Assembly: GCF_012676905.1 (NCBI RefSeq)
Contig: NZ_CP051428.1
Location: 1,636,001-1,700,000, forward strand
Length of the DNA stretch: 64,000 nucleotides
From: Paenibacillus albicereus
Lineage (GTDB): Bacteria; Bacillota; Bacilli; Paenibacillales; Paenibacillaceae
Direction: 5' to 3'
In this document: piece by piece, positions 44,330-53,076 of the stretch
Position numbering within the stretch: the first letter of the stretch is position 1
Layout of the letters: every line of letters begins with the position of its first letter
Notes under the pieces: generated by a model
Database searches by the model: none
Told to the model about the DNA's origin: nothing
The model's input: only the letters and a program-made list of their open reading frames with translations
Made by a program: the position numbers and the translations under genes

Positions 44330-47300
44330 ATGACGACTATGGATTTGATAATCAAGGCGGCCCGGGAGCTTGCTTTGACCCACGACACGGCGAGAGGGCG
44401 CTCGCCCGTCCGCCAGAGGAAGGCGCTCGGGCGGCAGCTCGCCTCGATGACCGGCTTCGCGGACCGTCTCCGCGCGAGCGGGGAGGACGGCTGCGTCCAG
44501 CCTGCGGCGGAATGGCTACTCGACCATGCCGAATTCATCCAGGAGCAGGGCTATCATGCCGAGCAGGAGCTCCGGCAAGGGGGACTGAGCCGGCTGCCCT
44601 GGATCCGGCGATCGGGCCATACGCGAGCCGAAGCCGTCTGCGACGGCTATCTGGACGCCGTCTCGGGCCAGTACGATCCCGCTTCTTTTCGGACTTATCT
44701 CGATGCCTATCAGGATGCATCCGTGCTGTCGATCGCCGAGACGTGGGCGCTGCCGCTCGCGCTGCGCTGCTGCCTGTTCCGCCGCCTCTCGGAGGTGTTC
44801 CGCGAGGTCGAGCAGCGGCATGACGCCTGCATGGCGGCCGAACGCATCCTGCGCGCCGCCCTCTCCGCCACAGGCCGGCCCGATCCGCTGACTGTGACCG
44901 AGGCGCTCGACCGGGCCGGGCGCGACATCGCGCTGTCCGGGGCCGTCGTCGCGCAGCTCGTATCCCGGCTGCGGGAGTGGGCGGACGATTCTGAGGAGGT
45001 GCGGCGCTGGCTACTGCTTCGGCTCGACAACGGCAGCGACAGCCTTGCCCGCCTGAACGCCTTCGAGACGCGCCTGCAAGCGAGCTACCAGATGCAGGCG
45101 GGCCGTCTCATCGGCAGCCTGCGTGCGGCCGAGCGCACGCCTTGGGAGCGGCTGCTCGAGGAGCTCAGCGTGACCGAGCGCGTGCTGCGCGGCGAGGCGA
45201 GCGGCATGTATCCGCGGCTCGACGCCGAGAGCCGCGCGACGCTGCGCGGCGCGGCCGCCCGGACGGCGGCGAGGCTCGGCCTGCCGGAGAAGCTCGTGGC
45301 CGAGCATGCCGTGCGGCTCGCGGGCGAGGCGCTGGCGCAGGCTCAGGAGCAGCCGGCGGGAGCGGGCCTCGAGCTTCAGGCGCTTGGCCGGCCGGCCGGC
45401 CGCGACGGCGCGGGTCCGGCGACGGCGGGCGGCGGCAGGCTGCCGGCGGACGACGCGCCGCATGAGCCGTCCGGCGCAGAGGCGCCGCCCGCTTCGGCGG
45501 CGCAGCTCGGGCGGCAGGAGGACCCGGCCGCCGGCCTGCCGCCGCGTGCGGCCTATTCCGCCTACTACTTGCTCGAGCCGGAAGGCCGGCATCGGCTGTG
45601 CAGCGAAATCTGCAGCTCCGTCCGCTCGCGGCGCTTGCCGGAGACGGGCCTGCTGCGCCGCCGCAGCGCGGTCTACCTGGCGCTTCTGGCCGGCTTGTTC
45701 GCCGTCTGCGCGGCGGTGCTGCTGCTGCTCGTCCGCGGAGCTTCGATGGAGGCTTGGACGGCATGGACATGGCTGGGAGCGGCGCTGCTGCTCCTGCTGC
45801 CCGCATCGGAATGGGCAGTCACCCTGCTGCACGGCACGATCGGCCGGACGATGCCGACCCGGCCGCTGCTGCGCTACGATTTTGCCGAGGGGGTGGCGGA
45901 AGGGGCGTCCACGCTCATCGTCATCCCGGTCATCTGGTCGACCCGCGAGGAGGTGCGCCAGCTTGCCCGCAGGCTGGAGCTGCACTATCTCGCCAATCGG
46001 GACGACCGGTTCCACTTCGCGCTGCTGGGCGACTTTCCCGATGCCGGCGAGGAGCATGCGGACGAGGATGCCGGTCTTGTCGAGCTCGCCGCCGGGGAGA
46101 TCCGGCGGCTGAACCGCAAGTACGGCAGAGCCGGCGGCACGACGTTCCATCTGCTGCAGCGCCGGCGCGTGTGGAACGAGGCGGAGGGCGTCTGGATGGG
46201 CTGGGAGCGCAAGCGCGGCAAAGTCGTCGAGCTCGCCCGCCTGCTCGCGGGCGAAGACGGGACGACGTACGCTTATCGCGAGTCCGACGCGTCCGTCTAT
46301 GGACGCATCGCCTACGTCATCACGCTCGACGCGGACACGCAGCTGCCGATCGGCAGCGCGCAGCGCATGGTCGGCACGATGCATCTGCCGTACAACGCGC
46401 CGCGCCTGAACGCGGCCGGAACCCGCGTCAAGGAAGGCTATGCCGTGCTGCAGCCACGCGTCGCGATCAGCAGCGACAGCGCTTCGTCCTCGCGGCTGGC
46501 CGCGCTCTGGGCGGGCACGCCGGGCATCGATCCGTACGCCTTCGCCGTGTCGGACCCGTACCAGGACGGCGTGGGCGAGGGCATCTTCACCGGCAAAGGC
46601 ATCTTCCATGCCGGGCTGTTCCGCCGCCTGCTGAGCGACCGCATCCCCGACAATACCGTGCTCAGCCACGACCTGCTGGAGGGCGGCTTCCTGCGGGGAG
46701 GGCTGCTGTCCGACATCGAGCTCGTCGACAGCCATCCGGCGAGCCTGCGCGCCTGGCAGCTGCGCCTGCACCGCTGGGTGCGCGGCGACTGGCAGCTGCT
46801 CTGCTGGCTGAAGCGACAGGTGCGCGACTGCGCGGGCACGCCGCGCCCGGTCGACCTCGGCCCGATCACGCGCTGGCAGATCGTCGACAACCTGCGCCGC
46901 AGTCTCGCGCCGCCCGCGCTGTACCTGATCGCGCTGCTCGCTCCGCTGCTGTCGGCAGGCTCCCGCGCGGCGCTGCTCGCCGCAGCGCTGCTGACGGCGC
47001 TGCTGCCCGTGCTGCAGGCGCTCGCCGCTCCGGCGTACGTGCTGCGCCATCCGGGCCGGCTCGGAGCGGCGGTGCTCCAGTCCGCGCTGCTGCTCGTCCT
47101 GCTTCCGTACCAGACGGCGCTGATGGCCGATGCGATCGCGCGCACGCTCTACCGGACCGGCATCAGCCGCCGCCGGCTGCTCGAGTGGAAAAGCGCCGCC
47201 GACATCGAGCGCGCGTCCGACCGCCGGCTGCTGGCGTTCCGCGCGTCCGGCTCGCTGCTGGCGCTGCTCGTGCCGGCAGTTGCATGGCTGGCCGCCGCTC

Positions 47301-50300
47301 CGGCGGGCCTGCTCGCGCTGAGCGCGGCTCTGGCCGCCGCATGGCTCGCCGCGCCGCTTGCCGCGCTGCTGCTGAACGGCCGTCCGTCCGAGCAGCAGCC
47401 GAGGCTGCAGGCGGAGGACCGCCAGGAGCTGCGGGCGCTCGCGGCCTCGATCTGGAGCTATTACGCCGACTTCGCCGGCGAGGAGGACCACTGGCTGCCG
47501 CCGGACAACGTGCAGCTCGAGCCGGATCGGGGAGTCGCGCGGCGCACGTCGCCGACGAACATCGGGCTCATGCTTGCCTGCACGGTGACGGCACGCGATT
47601 TCGGCTTCATCTCCAGCGGCGAGATGGTCGAGCGCATGAGCCGCACGATGGATTCGCTGGAACGGATGGAGCGCTGGCACGGGCATTTGTTCAACTGGTA
47701 CGATACGTCGACGCTGCAGCCGCTCCATCCGCGCTACGTCTCGACGGTCGATTCGGGCAACCTCGTCGCCTATCTGATCGCGGCCAAGGCCGGCGTCGAG
47801 GAGTACGCTTCCCGTGAAAGCGGACCGTGGACGGAGCAGGGGGCCCGTCTGGCGGAACGGCTCGACGCCTTTGCCGCGCAGACGGACTTCCGGCCGCTCT
47901 ACAACAGCGAGGCGCAGCTGCTCGCGCTCGGCTACCATGCCGATCAGGATCGCCGGGACGATATCCTGTACGATCTGCTGGCCTCGGAGGCGCGCCAGGC
48001 GAGCTTCCTGGCGATCGCGCAGGGCCAGCTGCCCGCGTCGCACTGGTTCCGCCTCGGCCGCTCGCTCACGGTGGTCGGACGCCGGCCGGCGCTGCTCAGC
48101 TGGTCCGGCACGATGTTCGAGTATTTGATGCCGGCGCTGCTCATGCGCACGTACCGCGGCTCGCTGTGGGACAGCACGTACCGGGCGGTCGTGCAGCGGC
48201 AAAAGGACTATGCCCGGGCCAAGGACGTGCCGTACGGCATTTCCGAATCGGGCTACTACGCCTTCGACTATGACATGAACTATCAGTACCGCGCGTTCGG
48301 CGTGCCGGGCCTCGGCTTCCAGCGCGGCCTGGACAAGGAGCTCGTGCTCGCCCCGTACGCGGCGGTCATGGCGCTGCCTTGGGACCCCGTCGAAGGGATG
48401 GACAACCTGAAGCGCTTCGAACGCATGGGAGCCAGGGGCAAGTACGGCTTCTACGAGGCGGTCGACCTGCAGCCGTCGCGGCTGCCGGACGGCGACGGCT
48501 TCCGGGTCGTGCACAGCTTCATGGCGCATCATCAAGGCATGAGCCTGATGACGCTCGGCAACCTGCTGCTGGACGATTCGATGGTCGACCGGTTCCATGC
48601 CGATCCGCGCGTTCAGGCGGCGGAGCTGCTGCTGCAGGAGCGGCTGCCGGACAAGGCGACGGTCATCGCGCCGCAGGCGCTTCGCTCCGGAGCTTCCCGC
48701 ACGGCCCCGGCCGAGGAGAGCCGAGGCGCGCGGACGTTCGAGCATCCGGTGACGGCCGTGCCGGAGGTCTGCGTGCTCTCCAACGGCTCGTTCACGTCCT
48801 TCGTGACGGCGGACGGCTCGGGCCAGCTGCGGAGCGACGGCTTGTCCTTCACGCGCTGGCGGGAGGACGCGCTGGAGCCGGCCTACGGTCCGGCCGTCTA
48901 CATCCGCGACCTCAGCGGCGGCCTGTTCTGGTCGCCGAGCTTCTATCCGGTCGGCAGCGAAGGGAGCGGAGCGAGCGCGAGCTTCCGGCTCGACCGGGCG
49001 GAGTTCAAGCGGAGCGAGGGCGGGGTCAGCTGCGAGATGGCGATCGTCGTCGCTCCGGAGCATGCGGCTGAGATCCGGACGCTGACGCTGGAAAATGCAA
49101 GCCGCGAAACGCGTCTGCTCGAGGTGACCACGTACGTGGAGCTGGCGCTCGCGCCGCCCTCCGTCGACGACGCGCATCCGGCGTTCAGCAAGCTGTTCGT
49201 GCAGACGTCCCGGGACGACGCGAGCGGAGCGCTGCTCGCTTGGCGGCGTCCTCGCTCGCAGGAAGAAAAGCCGCTCTGGGCCGTGCATCTGCTGCATGCC
49301 GGACCGGAGGCGGTCGGACCGGGGGAATACGAGACGGACCGCGCCAAGTTCATCGGCCGCGGCCACTCGCTCGCCGATCCGCGATGCGCCGACGAGAAGC
49401 TGGGCGGATCGACCGGCGCGGTGCTTGACCCCGCGTTCGTCATGCGCCGCAAGCTGCGGCTGGAGCCGGGAGGACGGACCGTGCTGACCGCAGTGAGCGG
49501 ACTCGCCTCCTCCCGCGGCGAAGCGCTGCAGCTCGTGCGGGAGCTGCTCGCTCCCGGCAAGCCGGAAGCCGCGTTCGAGCTTGCCTGGACGCTCAGCGCC
49601 ATCGCGCTGCGGCAGCATCGGCTGGACGGGGCCGAAGCGGCGGCGATGCAGCAGCTGGCCGGGCGGATCCTGTACGCCCCGCCGCATGCCAAGGAGCGCG
49701 CCGAAGCGATCCGCCGCAATCGCCTCGGCCAGCCGGGCCTATGGCCGCTCGGCCTGTCCGGCGACTTGCCGATCGTGTTGCTGCGCATCGAGGACGTCGC
49801 GGACATGCCGTTCGCGACGAGGCTCGTGAACGGACACGGGTACTTGCGCCGGCTCGGCATCGCCTTCGACCTCGTGCTGTTGAACGAGAGCGGCGAAGGC
49901 TACCAGCAGGAGCTGCAGGACGCCTTGCAGCTGGCGGTGCAGGCGGCGGTCTCGTATCCGCCGTACACGGTGGGAGGAGGCTTGTTCCCGATCGCCTCGT
50001 CGCGTCTGGCGGAGGAGCAGCTGCTGCTGCTCGAGACGGCGGCGCGCGTCCGGCTGCGAGCGGACGGGCCGAGCCTCGGCGCTCAGCTGCGGGTCGTCCT
50101 TTCGGAAGCGGAACGAAAGAATGATTCGAATCGCGACCTTTTAATGGAAGGGACCGGACAGGCTTCATCCTCGGAGATCGAGCGGGACGTCGTCGGCCTG
50201 CCGCCTGACGCGTTCGCGCTGCAGCTCGTCGACTGGGACAAATCCGCGCTGGCGACCCGCAAGCGGACGGGCATCGCGGCGCAGCCGCTGGAGCCGGAGG

Positions 50301-52783
50301 AGGAGCTGCTGTTCTTCAACGGCTGGGGCGGGTTCCGTCCGGACGGCGGGAACTACGTCATCCGGCTCCGTCCGGGGCAGCCGCTGCCGGTGCCGTGGAG
50401 CAACGTCATCGCCAATCCGCGCTTCGGCACGCTCGTCACGGAGCGGGGAACCGGCTACAGCTGGTTCAGCAACAGCCGGGAGTTCAAGCTCACGCCGTGG
50501 TCCAACGATCCGGTCGTCGATCCGGCCGGAGAGCTCGTCTACGTGCGCGACGAAGACAGCGGAAAGTTCTGGACCGCCTCCCCGGCCCCGGGCGAGGAGC
50601 GCGAGTTCCGCATCGAGCATGGACGCGGCTATACCCGCCTGCTGACCCGCATGGAGGGGCTGACGCAGGAGGCGAGCGTCGCCGTGCATCCGCAGGACCC
50701 GGTCAAGGTGACGGAGCTGCGGCTGCGCAACGACTCGGATCGGCCGCGCCGGCTGTCGGCGACCGCCTATTGCGCCTGGGTGCTCGGCGTCAGCGCGGAC
50801 GGCGTCCGGGCGGTGGCGACGGAGTGGGATGCGGAGGCGGAGGCGCTGCTCGCCCGCAACGCCTACCAGGAAACGTTCCGCGAGGCGGAGGCTTTCCTCA
50901 TGGTGACGGCGGACGAGGCGCGGTCCGGCGCCATGCAAGCGAGCCATGCCTCGGACCGACGCGAGTTCATCGGCCGCGGACACGGCCCGTATTGCCCCGC
51001 CGGGATGGGCCAGCCGTCACTCGGGGGGCGGTCCGGCACGGCGGCGGACAGCTGCGGCGTCGTCCGGAGGGAGCTTGTGCTCGCTCCGGGCGAGGAGCGG
51101 CGGTTGTACGTCGTGCTCGGCGCGGGCGGGACGCGGGAAGAAGCGCTCGCCTTGGCGCGCAAGTATGCTTCGCCCGAAGCCTGCGCGTCCGTGCTGCCGG
51201 CTTCGGAGGCGCACTGGCAGGAGCTGCTCGGCGGCATCGAGGTGAAGACGCCGGACAAGGAGATGGACCTGCTGCTGAACGGCTGGCTGCTGTACCAGGC
51301 GCTGAGCTGCCGCGTCTGGGCGCGGACCGCCTTTTTCCAGGCCGGCGGCGCTTACGGCTTCCGCGACCAGCTGCAAGACTCGCTCTCCTTGCTCCACGCT
51401 CGGCCCGACCTGACCCGCCGGCAGCTGCTGCTCAACGCCTCGCATCAGTATCAGGAGGGCGACGTGCAGCACTGGTGGCATGAAGAGACGCATAAGGGCA
51501 TCCGCACCAAGTACACCGACGACCTGCTCTGGCTCCCTTACGCGTCAGCCCGCTACGCGGTCTTCACCGACGACTGGGATGTCTTCGGCGAGAAGGCTCC
51601 CTACCTGACGAGCGCTCCGCTGACCGCGGAGGAGCATGAGCGCTACGAGGCGACCGTGCTGTCGGGCGAGGAGGGAACGCTGTACGAGCACTGCGTGCGG
51701 TCGATCGAGAAAGGGCTGACCGCGGGCCGCCACGGCATCCCGCTCATGGGCATCGGCGACTGGAACGACGGCATGAACTCGATCGGCGACGAGGGCAGGG
51801 GCGAGAGCGTCTGGCTCGGCTGGTTCCTGTGCGTCGTGCTGGAGAAGTTCGCGCCGGTCTGCCTGCGGATGGGCGACGAGGTTCGCGCGGCCCACTACCG
51901 CAAGGAGCGCGAGCGGATCATGGCGGCGATCAACGAGCATGCGTGGGACGGGGAATGGTATCGCCGGGCCTGCACCGACGAAGGCGTCTGGATCGGCACG
52001 AACGAAGCCCGGGAATGCCGGATCGACGCGATCGCGCAGTCCTGGTCGGTCATCTCGGGCGGCGCTCCGCCGGAGCGCGCCCGCAAGGCGATGGGCTCGT
52101 TCGACCGGGAGCTCGTCGACCGCGGCCTCATGCTGGCGCGGCTGCTGACGCCGGCCTTCGACAAGACCGAGCCGACGCCGGGCTACATCCAAGGCTATCC
52201 TCCCGGCCTGCGCGAGAACGGCGCCCAGTATACGCACGGCGTCATCTGGAGCATCGTCGCCTGGAGCGAGCTCGGGGAAGGCGGCAAGGCGGCGGAGCTG
52301 TTCCGCCTGCTGAACCCGGTCCACCATGCCAAGTCGACCGGCGACGTGCTCCGCTACGGCGGCGAGCCGTACGTCATGGCGGCGGATGTCTATACGACCG
52401 ATACCTACGGCGGCAAGGCCGGCTGGACCTGGTACACCGGAGCTTCCGGATGGATGTACCAGGCCGGGCTGGAGTGGATCCTCGGCCTCAGCCGCGAAGG
52501 CGGCGAGCTGATCGTGCGCCCGCGCATTCCGGCGGAATGGCCTTCGTACGCGATCCGCTACCGCAACGGTTCTACGCAGCTGGAGATTCGCGTGCTCAAC
52601 CCGCATCGGCTCCGCGCTTCGGAGGCGGTCGTCGTCCGCAGCGGAGGATCGCCTGGCGAGGCCGCCGGCGAGGGCGAGGCGGCGCGGATTCCGCTGCCGG
52701 AGGACGGCGGCGTTCACCGCGTCACCTTGGTGCTGGAGCGTCGCGTGACGGAATCTGACATGGCAACGGTGCATAAAAATTGA
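44330..52783 (+). CDS. Cyclic beta-1,2-glucan synthase-like (GT84/GH94) membrane enzyme
   Basis: 2817 residues from ATG 44330 (GGGGG 4 bases upstream). Order: N-terminal cytoplasmic helical part (1-440); a transmembrane pair (about 443-500); a GT84 glycosyltransferase with the DADTQLP acidic motif (about 667) and QxxRW-type WQLRLHRWVRGDW (about 810); two groups of membrane helices (about 861-934, 975-1020); a glycoamylase-like domain (about 1040-1460); then two GH94-type beta-sandwich regions and a catalytic (alpha/alpha)6 domain with GIGDWNDGMN (about 2475-2485). This is the layout and length of NdvB/Cgs, which polymerise UDP-glucose, cyclise and trim beta-1,2-glucans. Such enzymes are best known from rhizobia; the role here is not established and product chain length is unknown. 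A terminator follows the stop. Confidence 0.93.
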   Translation: MTTMDLIIKAARELALTHDTARGRSPVRQRKALGRQLASMTGFADRLRASGEDGCVQPAAEWLLDHAEFIQEQGYHAEQELRQGGLSRLPWIRRSGHTRAEAVCDGYLDAVSGQYDPASFRTYLDAYQDASVLSIAETWALPLALRCCLFRRLSEVFREVEQRHDACMAAERILRAALSATGRPDPLTVTEALDRAGRDIALSGAVVAQLVSRLREWADDSEEVRRWLLLRLDNGSDSLARLNAFETRLQASYQMQAGRLIGSLRAAERTPWERLLEELSVTERVLRGEASGMYPRLDAESRATLRGAAARTAARLGLPEKLVAEHAVRLAGEALAQAQEQPAGAGLELQALGRPAGRDGAGPATAGGGRLPADDAPHEPSGAEAPPASAAQLGRQEDPAAGLPPRAAYSAYYLLEPEGRHRLCSEICSSVRSRRLPETGLLRRRSAVYLALLAGLFAVCAAVLLLLVRGASMEAWTAWTWLGAALLLLLPASEWAVTLLHGTIGRTMPTRPLLRYDFAEGVAEGASTLIVIPVIWSTREEVRQLARRLELHYLANRDDRFHFALLGDFPDAGEEHADEDAGLVELAAGEIRRLNRKYGRAGGTTFHLLQRRRVWNEAEGVWMGWERKRGKVVELARLLAGEDGTTYAYRESDASVYGRIAYVITLDADTQLPIGSAQRMVGTMHLPYNAPRLNAAGTRVKEGYAVLQPRVAISSDSASSSRLAALWAGTPGIDPYAFAVSDPYQDGVGEGIFTGKGIFHAGLFRRLLSDRIPDNTVLSHDLLEGGFLRGGLLSDIELVDSHPASLRAWQLRLHRWVRGDWQLLCWLKRQVRDCAGTPRPVDLGPITRWQIVDNLRRSLAPPALYLIALLAPLLSAGSRAALLAAALLTALLPVLQALAAPAYVLRHPGRLGAAVLQSALLLVLLPYQTALMADAIARTLYRTGISRRRLLEWKSAADIERASDRRLLAFRASGSLLALLVPAVAWLAAAPAGLLALSAALAAAWLAAPLAALLLNGRPSEQQPRLQAEDRQELRALAASIWSYYADFAGEEDHWLPPDNVQLEPDRGVARRTSPTNIGLMLACTVTARDFGFISSGEMVERMSRTMDSLERMERWHGHLFNWYDTSTLQPLHPRYVSTVDSGNLVAYLIAAKAGVEEYASRESGPWTEQGARLAERLDAFAAQTDFRPLYNSEAQLLALGYHADQDRRDDILYDLLASEARQASFLAIAQGQLPASHWFRLGRSLTVVGRRPALLSWSGTMFEYLMPALLMRTYRGSLWDSTYRAVVQRQKDYARAKDVPYGISESGYYAFDYDMNYQYRAFGVPGLGFQRGLDKELVLAPYAAVMALPWDPVEGMDNLKRFERMGARGKYGFYEAVDLQPSRLPDGDGFRVVHSFMAHHQGMSLMTLGNLLLDDSMVDRFHADPRVQAAELLLQERLPDKATVIAPQALRSGASRTAPAEESRGARTFEHPVTAVPEVCVLSNGSFTSFVTADGSGQLRSDGLSFTRWREDALEPAYGPAVYIRDLSGGLFWSPSFYPVGSEGSGASASFRLDRAEFKRSEGGVSCEMAIVVAPEHAAEIRTLTLENASRETRLLEVTTYVELALAPPSVDDAHPAFSKLFVQTSRDDASGALLAWRRPRSQEEKPLWAVHLLHAGPEAVGPGEYETDRAKFIGRGHSLADPRCADEKLGGSTGAVLDPAFVMRRKLRLEPGGRTVLTAVSGLASSRGEALQLVRELLAPGKPEAAFELAWTLSAIALRQHRLDGAEAAAMQQLAGRILYAPPHAKERAEAIRRNRLGQPGLWPLGLSGDLPIVLLRIEDVADMPFATRLVNGHGYLRRLGIAFDLVLLNESGEGYQQELQDALQLAVQAAVSYPPYTVGGGLFPIASSRLAEEQLLLLETAARVRLRADGPSLGAQLRVVLSEAERKNDSNRDLLMEGTGQASSSEIERDVVGLPPDAFALQLVDWDKSALATRKRTGIAAQPLEPEEELLFFNGWGGFRPDGGNYVIRLRPGQPLPVPWSNVIANPRFGTLVTERGTGYSWFSNSREFKLTPWSNDPVVDPAGELVYVRDEDSGKFWTASPAPGEEREFRIEHGRGYTRLLTRMEGLTQEASVAVHPQDPVKVTELRLRNDSDRPRRLSATAYCAWVLGVSADGVRAVATEWDAEAEALLARNAYQETFREAEAFLMVTADEARSGAMQASHASDRREFIGRGHGPYCPAGMGQPSLGGRSGTAADSCGVVRRELVLAPGEERRLYVVLGAGGTREEALALARKYASPEACASVLPASEAHWQELLGGIEVKTPDKEMDLLLNGWLLYQALSCRVWARTAFFQAGGAYGFRDQLQDSLSLLHARPDLTRRQLLLNASHQYQEGDVQHWWHEETHKGIRTKYTDDLLWLPYASARYAVFTDDWDVFGEKAPYLTSAPLTAEEHERYEATVLSGEEGTLYEHCVRSIEKGLTAGRHGIPLMGIGDWNDGMNSIGDEGRGESVWLGWFLCVVLEKFAPVCLRMGDEVRAAHYRKERERIMAAINEHAWDGEWYRRACTDEGVWIGTNEARECRIDAIAQSWSVISGGAPPERARKAMGSFDRELVDRGLMLARLLTPAFDKTEPTPGYIQGYPPGLRENGAQYTHGVIWSIVAWSELGEGGKAAELFRLLNPVHHAKSTGDVLRYGGEPYVMAADVYTTDTYGGKAGWTWYTGASGWMYQAGLEWILGLSREGGELIVRPRIPAEWPSYAIRYRNGSTQLEIRVLNPHRLRASEAVVVRSGGSPGEAAGEGEAARIPLPEDGGVHRVTLVLERRVTESDMATVHKN

Positions 52784-52808
52784 ACATCGGTTCAAAGGCG
52801 ATTGAACG

Positions 52809-52847
52809 GCCTTGCAACGCTTTGAAGCGTTGCAAGGCTGTTTTTTT
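52809..52847 (+). terminator. Intrinsic terminator after the glucan-synthase gene
   Basis: 13-bp perfect stem (52809-52821 with 52826-52838), TTGA loop and TTTTTTT. Confidence 0.95.
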
Positions 52848-52849
52848 CT

Positions 52850-53029
52850 TGAATTGATGCGATTTGATTGCTTTCTGAATGTGAAATCAGAGGTTTTCAT
52901 CACTATTTATTCCTTGTATGAAAATGGATTTTTATTCACTTTCGACTTATTTCTTAGCAGTATGATATTTTTCTTTACATAACCTCAACCAATATTTTAT
53001 GATTTCTATGATTTTCTATTTTCTGCTGT
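52850..53029. other. AT-rich island upstream of the surface nucleotidase gene
   Basis: About 180 bases of clearly AT-rich sequence (runs such as TATTTATTCC, GATATTTTTCTTTACATAA, ATTTTATGATTTCT) in an otherwise GC-rich window, immediately upstream of an extended -10 element. No gene is present. Likely a promoter-enhancing (UP-element-like) or regulatory region. Confidence 0.75.
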
Positions 53030-53038
53030 TGGTATAAT
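53030..53038 (+). promoter_or_regulatory. Extended -10 promoter of the SLH-nucleotidase gene
   Basis: TGGTATAAT, 39 bases before the ATG at 53077. The AT-rich island lies directly upstream of it. Confidence 0.75.
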
Positions 53039-53076
53039 GTCGAAGCAAGAAACAAAAAGGGAGGACTCATCACTTT

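Noticed and set aside
45011-49687. 1558-codon minus-strand open frame opposite the glucan synthase
   Set aside because: Antisense to recognised catalytic domains; composition is Arg/Gln/Ala-rich without motifs.
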